Shown: positions 18,324 to 27,686, numbered from the stretch's first letter. The stretch: DNA of 64,000 nucleotides from JADJOY01 sp016713535 [NCBI: Deltaproteobacteria bacterium] (GCA_016713535.1 JADJOY010000007.1:132542-196541), one strand, 5' to 3'. Numbers and translations are program-made. The notes: generated by a model from the letters alone, not told the origin.

Positions 18324-19889
18324 ATGCCGAGCGCGTGGGCCGCGGCTGCCGCCGCGGCGATCACCTTCCGGACCGTCGCGGTGCCCATCGTCGCACCCGA
18401 CATCGACGTCATCCCGACCCATCCCGCGATCTCGTCCCGGGGCTGGGTCGGGTTCGTCGCGCAGGACGGCAAGAAGCACTGCGAGGTGTCGCTGTGGCGG
18501 GTGACGGAGGGGCGCGCCGACGCGGCGTTGCGCCGTCCGTGCGAACGCGGTGACGCGTTCTACAACATCGTCCCGACGCCGGACGGCGGAGGGGCCGAGC
18601 TGGTCGCCCTCGGCGCCGACGGCGTGACTCGTCTCTTCCCGGGTCCCCGCGCCCGCGTGATCCGCTCCACCACCTTCGCGGCGGTCGCACCGGTGGTGCG
18701 CTCGCCCGGGCCGGAGCTGTGGCTCGCCGACGGCTCGCCCCTGGACCCGCTCCGGGTCGCGATCCCGAGCTTCAACGACGTGACGATCTGGGAGCGCGAG
18801 GCGCCTGCCTCGGCGCCGCCGGCCGACGCCACGGCCGGCGCTGCGCCGGTGCTGCGCGCCCCCGACGCGTCCGCCACGGGTGCACCCGGAGACGAGCACT
18901 GGCATCGCGTCGAGCGCTACCGCGTCCAGGTCGACGCGCGCTACAACCCGCGCATCGGCCGCGACACGCTCTCCCCCGACTTCGCGATGCTCGCCCACCT
19001 GCGCATGCCGAAGTGGGCGCGCGGGGTGGTCGACGCGAGCGGTCAGACCGGGCTCCTCTACGCTCTCGAGAACGAGGTCACCGGTGTCCGCGCCGACGAC
19101 GGCGATAGCTCGGACGCCGAGAGCTTCCGCGTCGAGAAGGTGCTCTTCCCCGACGACCCGGACGGCAACGATCCGCGCCTGGTGCGCGGCAACCGCATCG
19201 GCGACGTCGACGGCGACGGCCAGCTCGACATCGCCATGGTGGCGTCGCGCGGCGGCATCACCCGCCTCGAGACCGCCTTCGACGTGTGGTTCGGTCCGCT
19301 CGCGGACGGGCTGAAGCGCGAGCCCGACGTGAGCGTTCGTGGCGCCGGCGCCGCCGTGGGCACCGAGCTGGTGGACGTGGACGGCGACCACCGCCTCGAG
19401 GCGGTGCGCCCCAAGGTCGAGGTGTCGATCTCGGCGTTCGTGCGGATCCTGCTGTTCGGCGAGGTGCGGATCGACTACGAGATCTACGATCTGGCACGAG
19501 GCAAGAGCGGCGAGATCCGGCCCTTCTGCACCTTCCCCCGCACCTTCCCGGTGGACCTCGAGGGACTGTCGGCGAAGGCCGTCCCGCTCTTCACCACCGA
19601 GGGCGACTTCGACGGCGACGGGCTCCGCGACGTCCTCACCGGCGAAGGCACCAAGGGCTACTCGATCATCCGCGGCCGGCGCGCCGAAGGCGGCCGCTGG
19701 TGTCTCGCCGAGGGCGACGGCTCGCCGATCGACGTGGCGAAGGCGGAGGCGCTCACGGTGCGCGCCCTCGACGACGACGACGCGAGCGACCTGATCGTCG
19801 TCCACGGCGCGGGCGGGCACGACTCGACGGTCGCGCTCTTGCTCTCGGCGCGCACCGGCTCGAGCACGGCGCCCCCATCCCGTCCCTAG
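18324..19889 (+). CDS. Exported FG-GAP/VCBS-like repeat protein
   Basis: 521 residues. The N-terminus is hydrophobic (AWAAAAAAAITFRTVAVPIVAP), a possible signal peptide. Three calcium-binding-like loops occur: GDVDGDGQLD at 293-302, VDVDGDHRLE near 350 and GDFDGDGLRD from 427, as in integrin-like FG-GAP beta propellers. A hydrophobic patch near 370-385 (SISAFVRILLFGEVRI) interrupts the propeller. GAGGAA lies 3 bases before the ATG. Role unknown; probably extracytoplasmic. Confidence 0.72.
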   Translation: MPSAWAAAAAAAITFRTVAVPIVAPDIDVIPTHPAISSRGWVGFVAQDGKKHCEVSLWRVTEGRADAALRRPCERGDAFYNIVPTPDGGGAELVALGADGVTRLFPGPRARVIRSTTFAAVAPVVRSPGPELWLADGSPLDPLRVAIPSFNDVTIWEREAPASAPPADATAGAAPVLRAPDASATGAPGDEHWHRVERYRVQVDARYNPRIGRDTLSPDFAMLAHLRMPKWARGVVDASGQTGLLYALENEVTGVRADDGDSSDAESFRVEKVLFPDDPDGNDPRLVRGNRIGDVDGDGQLDIAMVASRGGITRLETAFDVWFGPLADGLKREPDVSVRGAGAAVGTELVDVDGDHRLEAVRPKVEVSISAFVRILLFGEVRIDYEIYDLARGKSGEIRPFCTFPRTFPVDLEGLSAKAVPLFTTEGDFDGDGLRDVLTGEGTKGYSIIRGRRAEGGRWCLAEGDGSPIDVAKAEALTVRALDDDDASDLIVVHGAGGHDSTVALLLSARTGSSTAPPSRP

Positions 19890-19958
19890 GAGTCCGTGCG
19901 TGAAGCGGAGCAGCCGGCATCCGGATCCGCCGAACGCCCGTTATTTTGCCCGGCGAAC

Positions 19959-20738
19959 ATGAGAGAGCTCCTGCGGGTCGTCGAGGCGCCGCGCCCCTGC
20001 TCGTACCTGCCGGGCGAGGTGGCGTCGCTCGAGTACCGGATCATCCCCGAGATCGACCGCAACACCTACGCGTCGATGCTGACGCGTGGCTACCGGCGCT
20101 TCGGCATCCAGTACTTCCGGCCCGCCTGCCGCGGGTGCTGCCGGTGTCGCAGCATCCGGATCCGCGTCCCCGACTTCCGCGAGACACGCCGCTACCGGCG
20201 GGTGCTCAAGCTCAACCAGGACGTCGACGTCGTGATCCGCGCTCCCGAGCTGACCCGCGCTCACCTCGAGCTCTATCGCCGCTACCACCGCTTCATGGAG
20301 GACCACCGCGAGTGGCCCCATCACGACGGACGGGCACAGAGCTACGCGCAGGCGTTCCTCCTCGGCGGCGAGGGCTTCGCGCGCGAGGTGGCGTACTACC
20401 GCGGCCGTGAGCTGGTGGGTTGCGCGTTCCTCGACGACGTGGGCGACGCCGCGTCGCTGGTCTACTTCTACTACTCGCCCGACTGGCGCGACGCGAGCCC
20501 GGGCGTGTTCTCGATCCTCACCCAGCTTCGCTACGCGCGCGAGCGCGCCTACCGCTACGCCTACCTGGGTTACTGGATTCCGGAGAACCGCTCGATGTCG
20601 TACAAGTCGCAGTATCAACCCCACGAGCTGTTGCTCCGCTATCCGGGCGACGACGAGGCGCCCGTCTGGGCGGAGCCCACCGAAGCGGCGTCGACGGGCG
20701 TCGCCCCCCCTCCCACGATGGAAAGGAACGTCTCATGA
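19959..20738 (+). CDS. bpt: Aspartate/glutamate leucyltransferase (L/F- and R-transferase group)
   Basis: Bpt transfers leucine from leucyl-tRNA to N-terminal Asp or Glu of proteins, an N-degron step. The family N-terminus PCSYLPGE, the cysteine-rich CRGCCRCR, and the C-terminal YLGYWIPENRSMSYKSQYQPHELL are all recognisable, and length (259 residues) is normal. ATG 19959 gives the family-typical short lead before PCSYL; GTG 19896 with AGGAG only 3 bases upstream is the alternative. The stop overlaps the start of the next SDR gene (ATGA). Confidence 0.9.
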   Translation: MRELLRVVEAPRPCSYLPGEVASLEYRIIPEIDRNTYASMLTRGYRRFGIQYFRPACRGCCRCRSIRIRVPDFRETRRYRRVLKLNQDVDVVIRAPELTRAHLELYRRYHRFMEDHREWPHHDGRAQSYAQAFLLGGEGFAREVAYYRGRELVGCAFLDDVGDAASLVYFYYSPDWRDASPGVFSILTQLRYARERAYRYAYLGYWIPENRSMSYKSQYQPHELLLRYPGDDEAPVWAEPTEAASTGVAPPPTMERNVS

Positions 20739-21517
20739 CGTCGTCTCCCCGCTTCGAAGGAAAGCACGTCGTCGTGACCGGTGCCGGGACCGGTATCGGA
20801 CGGGCGATCGCGATCCGCCTCGCCGACGAAGGCGCGCGCCTGACGCTGTTCGCGCGCGACGCGGTCCGGCTCGGCGACACGGCGGCCAAGCTCCCCGCCT
20901 CCGCGAAGGCCCACGTCTCCTCGCTCGACATCCGCGACCGTGCCGCCGTGGATCGCAGCTTCGCGGCGGCCGCCGACCACCACGGTCCGATCTTCGGGCT
21001 GGTCGCGAACGCGGGGATCGGCGGCGAGAACCGCCCCGGCCCCGAGGATCGCTTCGACGCCCTGATCGCGACCAACCTGACCGGGACCTACAACTGCGTG
21101 CGCGCCGCCGAACGGCACCTCGAGGCGGGTCCGGACCCGCGCCATCTGCTGATGGTGGCGTCGATCCTCGCGCGCCTCGGCGTGCCCGGTTACACGGGGT
21201 ACTGCGCATCCAAGGCCGGGATCGTCGGGCTCGCGCGTTCGCTCGCGGCGGAGCTCGCGCCGCAGAACATCCAGGTCAACGCCGTGCTGCCCGGCTGGGT
21301 CGACACCGAGATGGCGCGCCAGGGCATCCACGGCATGGCCGAGGGCATGGGCGTCACCTACGACCAGGCTCACGAGATGGCGATGTCGGCGGTGCCCATG
21401 CACCGCATGAGCCGCCCCGAGGACATCGCCGGGATGGTCGCGTGGCTGCTCTCTCCGGACGCGCGCGGCGTCACCGGTCAGGGCCTCGACATGAACGGCG
21501 GCGCGTTCATGAGCTGA
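20735..21517 (+). CDS. Short-chain dehydrogenase/reductase
   Basis: 260-residue classical SDR: cofactor motif TGAGTGIG at 15-22, NAG after strand four, catalytic Ser in MVASIL, Tyr156 and Lys160 (YCASK), then PGWVDTEMA and a C-terminal GQGLDMNGG as in FabG-like enzymes. AAGGA lies 7 bases before the ATG. Coupled to bpt by ATGA overlap. Substrate unknown; it resembles 3-hydroxyacyl dehydrogenases of catabolic pathways. Confidence 0.9.
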   Translation: MTSSPRFEGKHVVVTGAGTGIGRAIAIRLADEGARLTLFARDAVRLGDTAAKLPASAKAHVSSLDIRDRAAVDRSFAAAADHHGPIFGLVANAGIGGENRPGPEDRFDALIATNLTGTYNCVRAAERHLEAGPDPRHLLMVASILARLGVPGYTGYCASKAGIVGLARSLAAELAPQNIQVNAVLPGWVDTEMARQGIHGMAEGMGVTYDQAHEMAMSAVPMHRMSRPEDIAGMVAWLLSPDARGVTGQGLDMNGGAFMS

Positions 21518-21527
21518 GCGGGTTTCT

Positions 21528-21575
21528 CGGGGGGCTGTTCCAGCCCCCCGCCCGCCGGGAGTGAATCCCGGCGGG
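21528..21575. repeat. Double-hairpin repeat, family A, copy A2
   Basis: Inverted relative to copy A1. Arms CGGGGGGCTG and CAGCCCCCCG (loop TTC) abut arms CCCGCCGGGA and TCCCGGCGGG (loop GTGAA). The last pair of the first stem is G-C here and T-A in A1, a compensating change. The flank (to about 21630) carries CACTCGCTGCGCTCGTGGCG. Confidence 0.8.
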
Positions 21576-21689
21576 TCCCACCCCCAAGTCACTCGCTGCG
21601 CTCGTGGCGTCGCGTTGCGACGCGCCATGGGACGAGTCCACGCGTGGCGCAAGCCGGCCGAGTGGTTACCCGCGATAGCACGTTCCAGC

Positions 21690-21840
21690 CCCCCGCCCGC
21701 CTGCAGGGCAGGCGCCAAGGGCGCCGTGGTCCCTCGGCGCCGCATTCGGGCGGGTCCCACCCCCGAGGCGCCTCGCTTCGCTCGCGGCGTCGCGCTGCGA
21801 CGCGCCCGGCGGCGAGTCCGTTCGTGGCGCGAACGGGCAC
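21690..21840. repeat. Degenerate family A repeat, copy A3
   Basis: Adjacent second copy in the same orientation as A2: CAGCCCCCCGCCCGCC, then a rearranged stem region, then GCGGGTCCCACCCCCGAGG and the flank CTCGCTTCGCTCGCGGCGTC. The 381-bp gap 21518-21898 between two convergent genes consists almost entirely of these repeats. Confidence 0.6.
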
Positions 21841-21898
21841 TGCGCGCGATGCTCCTCGACCCGCCCCAAAGGCCGTCGCGCCGGCTACGATGGCGGCG

Positions 21899-22987
21899 CT
21901 ACGATCCCGCCAGCCACGCCGCCCACGCCGGTTTCTGGGTGCCATCGGCGCGGCGGAGCCCGCACGACTCGAAGAACGCCACCTGCGGCGGGTTGACCGA
22001 CCCGGGGGGGAGGCTGCTCAGGTCGGGATCGTGGAGGAAGGCCCAGATCGACCCATCGACGGGCAACCCCGCCACGAGCTCGTCGAAGCGCGCGACGAAG
22101 CGCGCCTGATCATCCTCGCTCGCCGGGAGGAAGATCAACGACGGCTGCGATGGGTAGCCGAGCTCCGCGAAGAAGAGCGGGTGGGTGAGCGCGCCGGCTA
22201 GGCGGCCGTAGTAGTCGTCGGGCAACGCCACGGCGCTGCCGGTAGCGCCGCCGAGCAGCGCCGGATAGCTCGAGAGCCCGACGAGATCGAGCTTGGGCTC
22301 GAACGGACCCAGCAGCCCGCGGAGGTTGGCCGCGGCCAACGCGGGCCCACCGAAGAAGTCACGGTAGATCGCCTCGTACTGGAAGTAGACGAACACCCGG
22401 GTCTCGGGACGGATCGCCTTGACCCGGTCGTACGCCTCACCCGCGAGCGACGCGAAGTCGTCGTAGTCGTCCGGGTGCGCGAGAAAATAGCCCTGGATCT
22501 CGGTGGCGAGCGAGAGGTACGCGGGTGCGATCTCGCGCGTCAGCCACTCGACCTCGTCGAGGAACGCGCGCCGGACCTCCGGGTTCGAGAACTTCGCGGC
22601 GCCGGTGTACGACGCCGGCAGCGCCACGGTGTCGCGCGCGGGTCCGATCACGGGGAGCACCGCGAGCACGAGCTGGAGTCCGCGCTTGCGCGCCTGCACC
22701 GCGATCTCGTGGGCGCTCGAGTGGACCGTGACGTTGGCCGGCCCGCCGAGAGACTCCCAGCCGATCGGCTCGGCGTGGAAGAGCTTGCGGCCGGCTTCGC
22801 CGGCGAGGTCGTACGCCTCCCCGAACACGTCGCCGCCACCCACCGACCGCGGCACGAGGGAGGTCCCGCGGTCGAGCGGACCGCTCGCCTGCCTGACGTC
22901 CTCGCTCACCGCTCCGCAGCCGAGCGCCGCGGCCACCCCCAGGGCGACGAGCCACCGCGCCGAGACGCACCGCGAGCGCGCGTTCAT
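21899..22987 (-). CDS. Glycosidase-like TIM-barrel lipoprotein
   Basis: 362 residues, exported lipoprotein (signal WLVALGVAAALGC). The body resembles clan GH-A glycosidases such as GH53: an acid/base-like glutamate in SLATEIQGY, aromatic strand ends (VFVYFQYEAIY, LVGLSSYPAL), and a nucleophile-like glutamate in LFFAELGYPSQ. This assignment rests on motif order only. The start overlaps the stop of the upstream MEST-like hydrolase by ATGA, so the two are co-translated. Confidence 0.68.
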   Translation of the reverse strand: MNARSRCVSARWLVALGVAAALGCGAVSEDVRQASGPLDRGTSLVPRSVGGGDVFGEAYDLAGEAGRKLFHAEPIGWESLGGPANVTVHSSAHEIAVQARKRGLQLVLAVLPVIGPARDTVALPASYTGAAKFSNPEVRRAFLDEVEWLTREIAPAYLSLATEIQGYFLAHPDDYDDFASLAGEAYDRVKAIRPETRVFVYFQYEAIYRDFFGGPALAAANLRGLLGPFEPKLDLVGLSSYPALLGGATGSAVALPDDYYGRLAGALTHPLFFAELGYPSQPSLIFLPASEDDQARFVARFDELVAGLPVDGSIWAFLHDPDLSSLPPGSVNPPQVAFFESCGLRRADGTQKPAWAAWLAGS

Positions 22988-23898
22988 GCTCGCCTCGTGG
23001 GCCGGAAGGCGAGCACCGCCTCCGCCCAGCGCGCCGGGCTCTCGAGCATCGGGTAGTGGCCGAGCTCGTCCAGCCAGGTGAGCATGGCGCCCGGGGTCTC
23101 GGCCGCGAGCGCCTCCGCGATGGCGGGCACGGCGATCGGATCGCGCCGCCCCCACAAGACGTGGGTGGGGCGATCGAGGCGCGTCAGCGCGCCGATCCAG
23201 CGATTCCAGAATCGTAACCGCTCGTCGAGGTACGACGAGATCGGCGCCAGCCGGCGCTTGCCGTCCTGGCAGGCGAGCGCTTCCCACGCGAGATCGAGCT
23301 CCTCGTCGGCGACGGCCTTCGGATGGCCGAAGATCCGCCGCAGCTGCAGCTTGAACACGGCGCGGCTGCCGAGCGCGGCGAACGCCGGCCCGACCGTCTC
23401 GTGACGCAGGAGTCGCTGCGGCAGCGACAAGTGGGCGAGCTCGAGGTGGACGCTGCCGTTGGCGAGCGTGAGCGCGTCGAGAGCCACCGGCAGGCCGCCG
23501 CGCTCGCGGCGCGCCACCAGCTCGGTGGCCACGCTGGTCCCGTAGTCGTGCGCCAGGACGTGCCCTCGATCCACCCCGATGGTACGCCACACCGCGAGCG
23601 CGACCTCGGCCTGCTCGACGAGCGAATACGAGTAGTCGAGCGGCTTGTCCGAGAGCCCGAAGCCCAGGTGGTCGTGGACGATCACCCGGTGACGCTCGCC
23701 GAACGCCGCGAGCACGTGGCGGAAGTCCAGCGACGAGGTGGGGAAGCCGTGCAGGATCAGCAGCGGGGGCGCATCCCGCGGCCCTTCGTCGATCACGAAG
23801 ACGGTGCGGCCGAGCACGTCGAGGAATCGCCCGCGATCGCGCCAACCGGCGAGCGCCGGCGAGAGGGCACAGGCCCCCGACCCGCTGGTTTCGGCCAC
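22984..23898 (-). CDS. MEST-like alpha/beta hydrolase
   Basis: 304-residue alpha/beta hydrolase with aspartate at the nucleophile elbow (AHDYGTS), oxyanion region HGFPTSSLDF, strand motif HDHLGFGLSDKP, acid in GRRDPIA and histidine in ELGHYPMLE. The combination HGFPTSS, LGFGxSDKP and SHDYGD-like elbow is that of the MEST (mesoderm-specific transcript) group, related to epoxide hydrolases and haloalkane dehalogenases. GTG 23898 chosen because GAGGAG lies 5 bases upstream; an upstream GTG at 23922 lacks one. Overlaps the glycosidase-like gene by 4 bp. Confidence 0.82.
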   Translation of the reverse strand: MAETSGSGACALSPALAGWRDRGRFLDVLGRTVFVIDEGPRDAPPLLILHGFPTSSLDFRHVLAAFGERHRVIVHDHLGFGLSDKPLDYSYSLVEQAEVALAVWRTIGVDRGHVLAHDYGTSVATELVARRERGGLPVALDALTLANGSVHLELAHLSLPQRLLRHETVGPAFAALGSRAVFKLQLRRIFGHPKAVADEELDLAWEALACQDGKRRLAPISSYLDERLRFWNRWIGALTRLDRPTHVLWGRRDPIAVPAIAEALAAETPGAMLTWLDELGHYPMLESPARWAEAVLAFRPTRRA

Positions 23899-24408
23899 CT
23901 TCGCTCCTCGCGCCACGGACACCTCGGTGCGCGGCGCAACCTATCACGCCACCACCACCGGAGCGCCGCCCGATCGCACGGCCCGACCGACGCCGGCTCG
24001 CCGACCGGCGTTGCGGAATGCGCAACGAAGGTTGCGACGCGCACCGCCCTCGGGACGCTCCGCCGGGTCGAGCCACCCCCCCACGCCGCGAAACCACCGG
24101 CGCTTTCGGACATCCTGGTCGCGGCAGCGGGTTTGCTCGAGGTCCCCGGCGCTCCCGCCGAGCCACAGGAAAGTCGCCTTGACCCCCTTCGAAACGCACT
24201 GCTACGCTCGACCCGTCTCGTCGGGGACAGGCAAGCTCGAAGTGCCAGTCAGTATAAACCTCAGGCCTGCGCGACCGTTTTCCATCCCCCTCGGCCGGTG
24301 GCGAAGTTCGCTCGGCACGACCGTGCCGGGGCCCCTTCACGGCGCACCCACCACGCCGGGCTGCCGAGATGCCGGCGCCTGCTGGTCTGGTGCCGCCGGA
24401 GACCGCTC
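23899..24408. other. 510-bp divergent intergenic region
   Basis: No gene is supported. A possible plus-strand promoter is TTGACC (24179-24184), 18 bp, TACGCT (24203-24208), about 200 bp ahead of the first IPT/TIG protein; an AGTATAAA at 24251-24258 is another candidate -10. No repeat of either hairpin family occurs here. Confidence 0.4.
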
Positions 24409-25995
24409 ATGAACGGATTCTCTTCTCGTCGTTCGGCGCTCGTCGCGTTGGTCGCCGTGCTCGCGCTACCTGGAATATCCAGCGCTTCGCTGCTCTTCGA
24501 CCGCCTGAGCCCGACCCCGTCCACCACCAACTCGGTCGGCGTGGACATCACGTTCGGAGTCGTCAAGAGTGCGACGTCCACCGTGCAGGCCGGCAGCTTC
24601 ATCGACCTCCACTACGACACGGATAGCCACGCGTTGACGATCGCCGACGCTGACGTGCTGGGCTCGAACGTCGCGTTCAGCTTCCCGCTCGCGAGCCTGA
24701 CGATCGCCGCCAGCAACCTCCGCGTTCAGTACGCCCCGGACATCCCCAACGCGCCCACCCCGACCACGACCGTGAACGTCAACACGGGCGCCTTCTCCAA
24801 CCTCAACGTACCGGTCCGCTTCACCGGCAGCGTGTCGGTGAACGGCGGCAGCCAGATCCCCGCGATCGGCGACACCGTGATCGTCCTCAGCGGCACGTTC
24901 GGCTACGACCCGAGCGACGGCTCGTTCACGCTCACCAACGTGACCGGCACCTACGGTCCGCTGCTGCTCCAGATCACGCAGTCGGTGAGCGTCTCGATCA
25001 GCGGCAACACCACCTTCAACTTCGACGCCGCTGCGCCGATCGACGAGATCCCGGGCAACGCACGCGTCGGTGCCGCGCTCAGCCTCACCGGCCGCGGGTT
25101 CACCCCCGGGAGCCTCCTCAAGGTGTTCGTCGCGACGTCCGGCGGCGTGGTCGACGTCATGCCCAGCGGCCTCGCGCCGACCACCGTCTCCACGGACGGC
25201 ACCACCGGTACCTGGACACTGCCGTGGCCGTGGCCCGTGGCCGCGCCCAACGACGTCCTGGTCGGCAACGGCTACGCGTCGGCGTTCGTGGTCCGCTCGG
25301 ACTTCGGCTACAGCGTGTCGAACACCCAGGGCGTGGTGTTGCTGGGCAACCCCAACCTCAACCCGAAGGTGCCGAGCATCACCGGCATCGGCGGCACGGC
25401 GCTCAGCGCGACCAGCTCCCAGGAGAGCATCGCGACCGCCAACGTCGAGGCACTCGTCACGCCCAACGCCCAGACCACGATCCAGGGTGACGGCTTCGTG
25501 AGCCCGGTGGTCAACATCTTCTCGGCATCGGGCAACTGCGCGCCTGGCGGCGGCATCGTGCCGAGCGCCTCGACCTCTACCACGATCACGTTCACGGTGC
25601 CGGCAGGCTGCCCGGTCGGTCCCGGCTCGGTGCAGGTCATCAACGCGACCGGCAGCTTCCTCGCGTCGAACGCGGTGTCCATCCCGATCGGCGAGTTGGT
25701 GACGGTCTCGCAGGTCTCGGTGAACGGCGACACCGTCACGGTCGACGGTACCGGCTTCAACAGCCTCACCGTCATCAACCTCTTCGGCTCGAACGGCAGC
25801 ACCGTGATCAACGCCGGCGGGCTGAACGGCGGTAGCCCCAACATCCCGCTCTCGCTCGTCAGCTCTGCCCAGTTCACCTTCACCCGGCCGGTTGGCCTGG
25901 TGGCTGGGAGCGCGTTCCTCCAGGCCATCAATCCGCCCTTCATTCCCTTCACGAACTCGGGGACCGGGGCCTCCGGAAGCTTCGTCCTGCCGTGA
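24409..25995 (+). CDS. Secreted IPT/TIG-like repeat protein, paralogue 1
   Basis: 528 residues with a Sec signal peptide (LVALVAVLALPGISSAS). An N-terminal beta-rich domain of about 215 residues opens with a PTPSTTNSVGVDI motif; then three Ig-like IPT/TIG-type units follow, recognised by ARVGAALSLTGRGFTPGSLL, QTTIQGDGFVSPVVNIF and DTVTVDGTGFNSLTVINLF. The protein ends in NPPFIPFTNSG and SFVLP. A cysteine pair flanks the middle unit (GNCAPGG, PAGCPVG). Three neighbouring genes encode paralogues. Likely cell-surface or periplasmic; function unknown. Confidence 0.8.
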   Translation: MNGFSSRRSALVALVAVLALPGISSASLLFDRLSPTPSTTNSVGVDITFGVVKSATSTVQAGSFIDLHYDTDSHALTIADADVLGSNVAFSFPLASLTIAASNLRVQYAPDIPNAPTPTTTVNVNTGAFSNLNVPVRFTGSVSVNGGSQIPAIGDTVIVLSGTFGYDPSDGSFTLTNVTGTYGPLLLQITQSVSVSISGNTTFNFDAAAPIDEIPGNARVGAALSLTGRGFTPGSLLKVFVATSGGVVDVMPSGLAPTTVSTDGTTGTWTLPWPWPVAAPNDVLVGNGYASAFVVRSDFGYSVSNTQGVVLLGNPNLNPKVPSITGIGGTALSATSSQESIATANVEALVTPNAQTTIQGDGFVSPVVNIFSASGNCAPGGGIVPSASTSTTITFTVPAGCPVGPGSVQVINATGSFLASNAVSIPIGELVTVSQVSVNGDTVTVDGTGFNSLTVINLFGSNGSTVINAGGLNGGSPNIPLSLVSSAQFTFTRPVGLVAGSAFLQAINPPFIPFTNSGTGASGSFVLP

Positions 25996-26075
25996 GCTCC
26001 TCGCGGCCGCACGCCGCACAACGCTCGATCGCCTGGCAGCGCCACCGCGGCCCGGCCGAACACGAGGTTCGATTC

Positions 26076-27686
26076 ATGACCAACACCGTCGCTCGCCTCT
26101 CCGCTCGCGCCCCACTCGCACGCCACCGCGCCGCTCGCACCCTCCTCGCCCTCGGGGTCACGCTCGCGTGCCTCGCGACCGCGAGACCAGCGAGCGCGAC
26201 CCTCGTGAGCGCGCACATGACGCCGATCCCTTCGACCACGAATCAGGCGAGCCTCACGCTCACGATCGTCCAGTCGAGGACCGACGAGAGCGTCATGGAA
26301 GCCGGCAGCTCGATCGACATGGCGTACGACACGGTGTCGCATCAGCTCACGATGACCGACGCCGACCTGACCGGCTCGGACGTACTCTTCGACTTCGGCG
26401 TCCTCAACAAGGTCGAGGCGAAGAACATCCACGTGACCTACCTGCAGACCGTGACCCCCGCGACGGTCAACCCCGCCGACGGCACGTTCACCGGCCTCAC
26501 CATCGCCGTGACCGTGTCCGCGGACGTCTACCTCAACGGTTCGCCGGTCTTCGCCGCCAACCAGGCTGCTTCGATCACGCTGAGTGGCAAGTTCACCATC
26601 GACCAGAGCGGCGTCATCAAGCTGGTCGACTTCACGGGGCCGATCGCCGCGGTGCAGATCCCGATCGGCCCGTTCACCTTCGTCCTCACCGGCAACATCA
26701 CGCTCAACGTCCAGGACAGCTCGGTGACGCTCGATCCGGTCCCCGGCGTCGCGCGGGTCGGCGGTGACCTCACGCTGACCGGTCAGGGCTTCACGCCGGG
26801 AACCGTGCTCAAGATCTTCGTCGCGACCTCGGGCGGCGTGGTCGACGTGGCTCCGAGCGGCATCTCCCCGACGAGCGTCAGCGCGGACGGCCTGGTGTGG
26901 AACGCCACGCTGCCGTGGCCATGGCCGGTCGCCGCGCCCAACGACGTGCTGGTCGGCAACGGCTTCGCGGACATGTACCTGGTGCGCACCGACGTCGGCT
27001 TCACCACCTCGAACGACGAGGGCGTGGTGTTGCTCGGCAACCCGAACCTCGACCCGCAGGTCCCGAGCATCACGGCGATCGACGGCACGGCGCTCAGCGC
27101 GACGAGCTCGGACACCAGCATCGCCACGTCGAACGTCGAGGACTTCATCGTGCCCGGGAACCAGACCACGATCGACGGCTCGGGGTTCGCGAACCCGGTG
27201 GTCAACATCTTCTCGGCCTCCGGAAACTGCGCGCCTCCGGGCGGCATCGTGCCGTCGAGCTCGAGCTCGACCAGCCTGACCATGACGGTTCCTGCGAACT
27301 GCCCGATCGGCCCGGGCTCGGTGCAGGTGATCAACGCGACCGGCAGCTTCCTCGCGTCGAACGCGGTGTCCACCCCGATCGGCGAGCTGGTGACGATCTC
27401 GAGCGTCGAGGTGAACGGCGCGACCATCACCGTGAACGGCACCGGCTTCAACTCGCTCACGGTCATCAACCTCTTCGCCGGCTCGGGCGGCAACGTGGTC
27501 AATGCGGGCGGGCTCGCAGGCGGGAATCCGAAGATCCCGCTCACGATCGTGACCCCCCAGCAGTTCACGTTCACCCGCCCCGACGGGCTCGACGCCGGCA
27601 ACGCGTTCATCCAGGCGATCAACCCGCCATTCATCCCGTTCACCAACTCCGGCACCAGTCCGGCCGGATCGTTCGTGTTGCCGTGA
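26076..27686 (+). CDS. Secreted IPT/TIG-like repeat protein, paralogue 2
   Basis: 536 residues, close paralogue of the preceding gene 80 bp upstream. Signal peptide LLALGVTLACLATARPASA. The same layout is seen: N-terminal beta domain starting MTPIPSTTNQASL, then three IPT/TIG-type units (VARVGGDLTLTGQGFTPG, QTTIDGSGFANPVVNIF, ATITVNGTGFNSLTVINLF), the same middle-unit cysteine pair (GNCAPPG, PANCPIG), and the ending NPPFIPFTNSG and SFVLP. The N-terminal domains differ more than the C-terminal halves, suggesting conserved C-terminal anchoring or export with a variable outer part. Confidence 0.8.
   Translation: MTNTVARLSARAPLARHRAARTLLALGVTLACLATARPASATLVSAHMTPIPSTTNQASLTLTIVQSRTDESVMEAGSSIDMAYDTVSHQLTMTDADLTGSDVLFDFGVLNKVEAKNIHVTYLQTVTPATVNPADGTFTGLTIAVTVSADVYLNGSPVFAANQAASITLSGKFTIDQSGVIKLVDFTGPIAAVQIPIGPFTFVLTGNITLNVQDSSVTLDPVPGVARVGGDLTLTGQGFTPGTVLKIFVATSGGVVDVAPSGISPTSVSADGLVWNATLPWPWPVAAPNDVLVGNGFADMYLVRTDVGFTTSNDEGVVLLGNPNLDPQVPSITAIDGTALSATSSDTSIATSNVEDFIVPGNQTTIDGSGFANPVVNIFSASGNCAPPGGIVPSSSSSTSLTMTVPANCPIGPGSVQVINATGSFLASNAVSTPIGELVTISSVEVNGATITVNGTGFNSLTVINLFAGSGGNVVNAGGLAGGNPKIPLTIVTPQQFTFTRPDGLDAGNAFIQAINPPFIPFTNSGTSPAGSFVLP

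Noticed and set aside
21899-24340. One 813-residue protein covering the glycosidase-like gene and beyond
   Set aside because: The signal peptide and lipobox at 22987 and the hydrolase coded in another frame show that the upstream extension is not coding.
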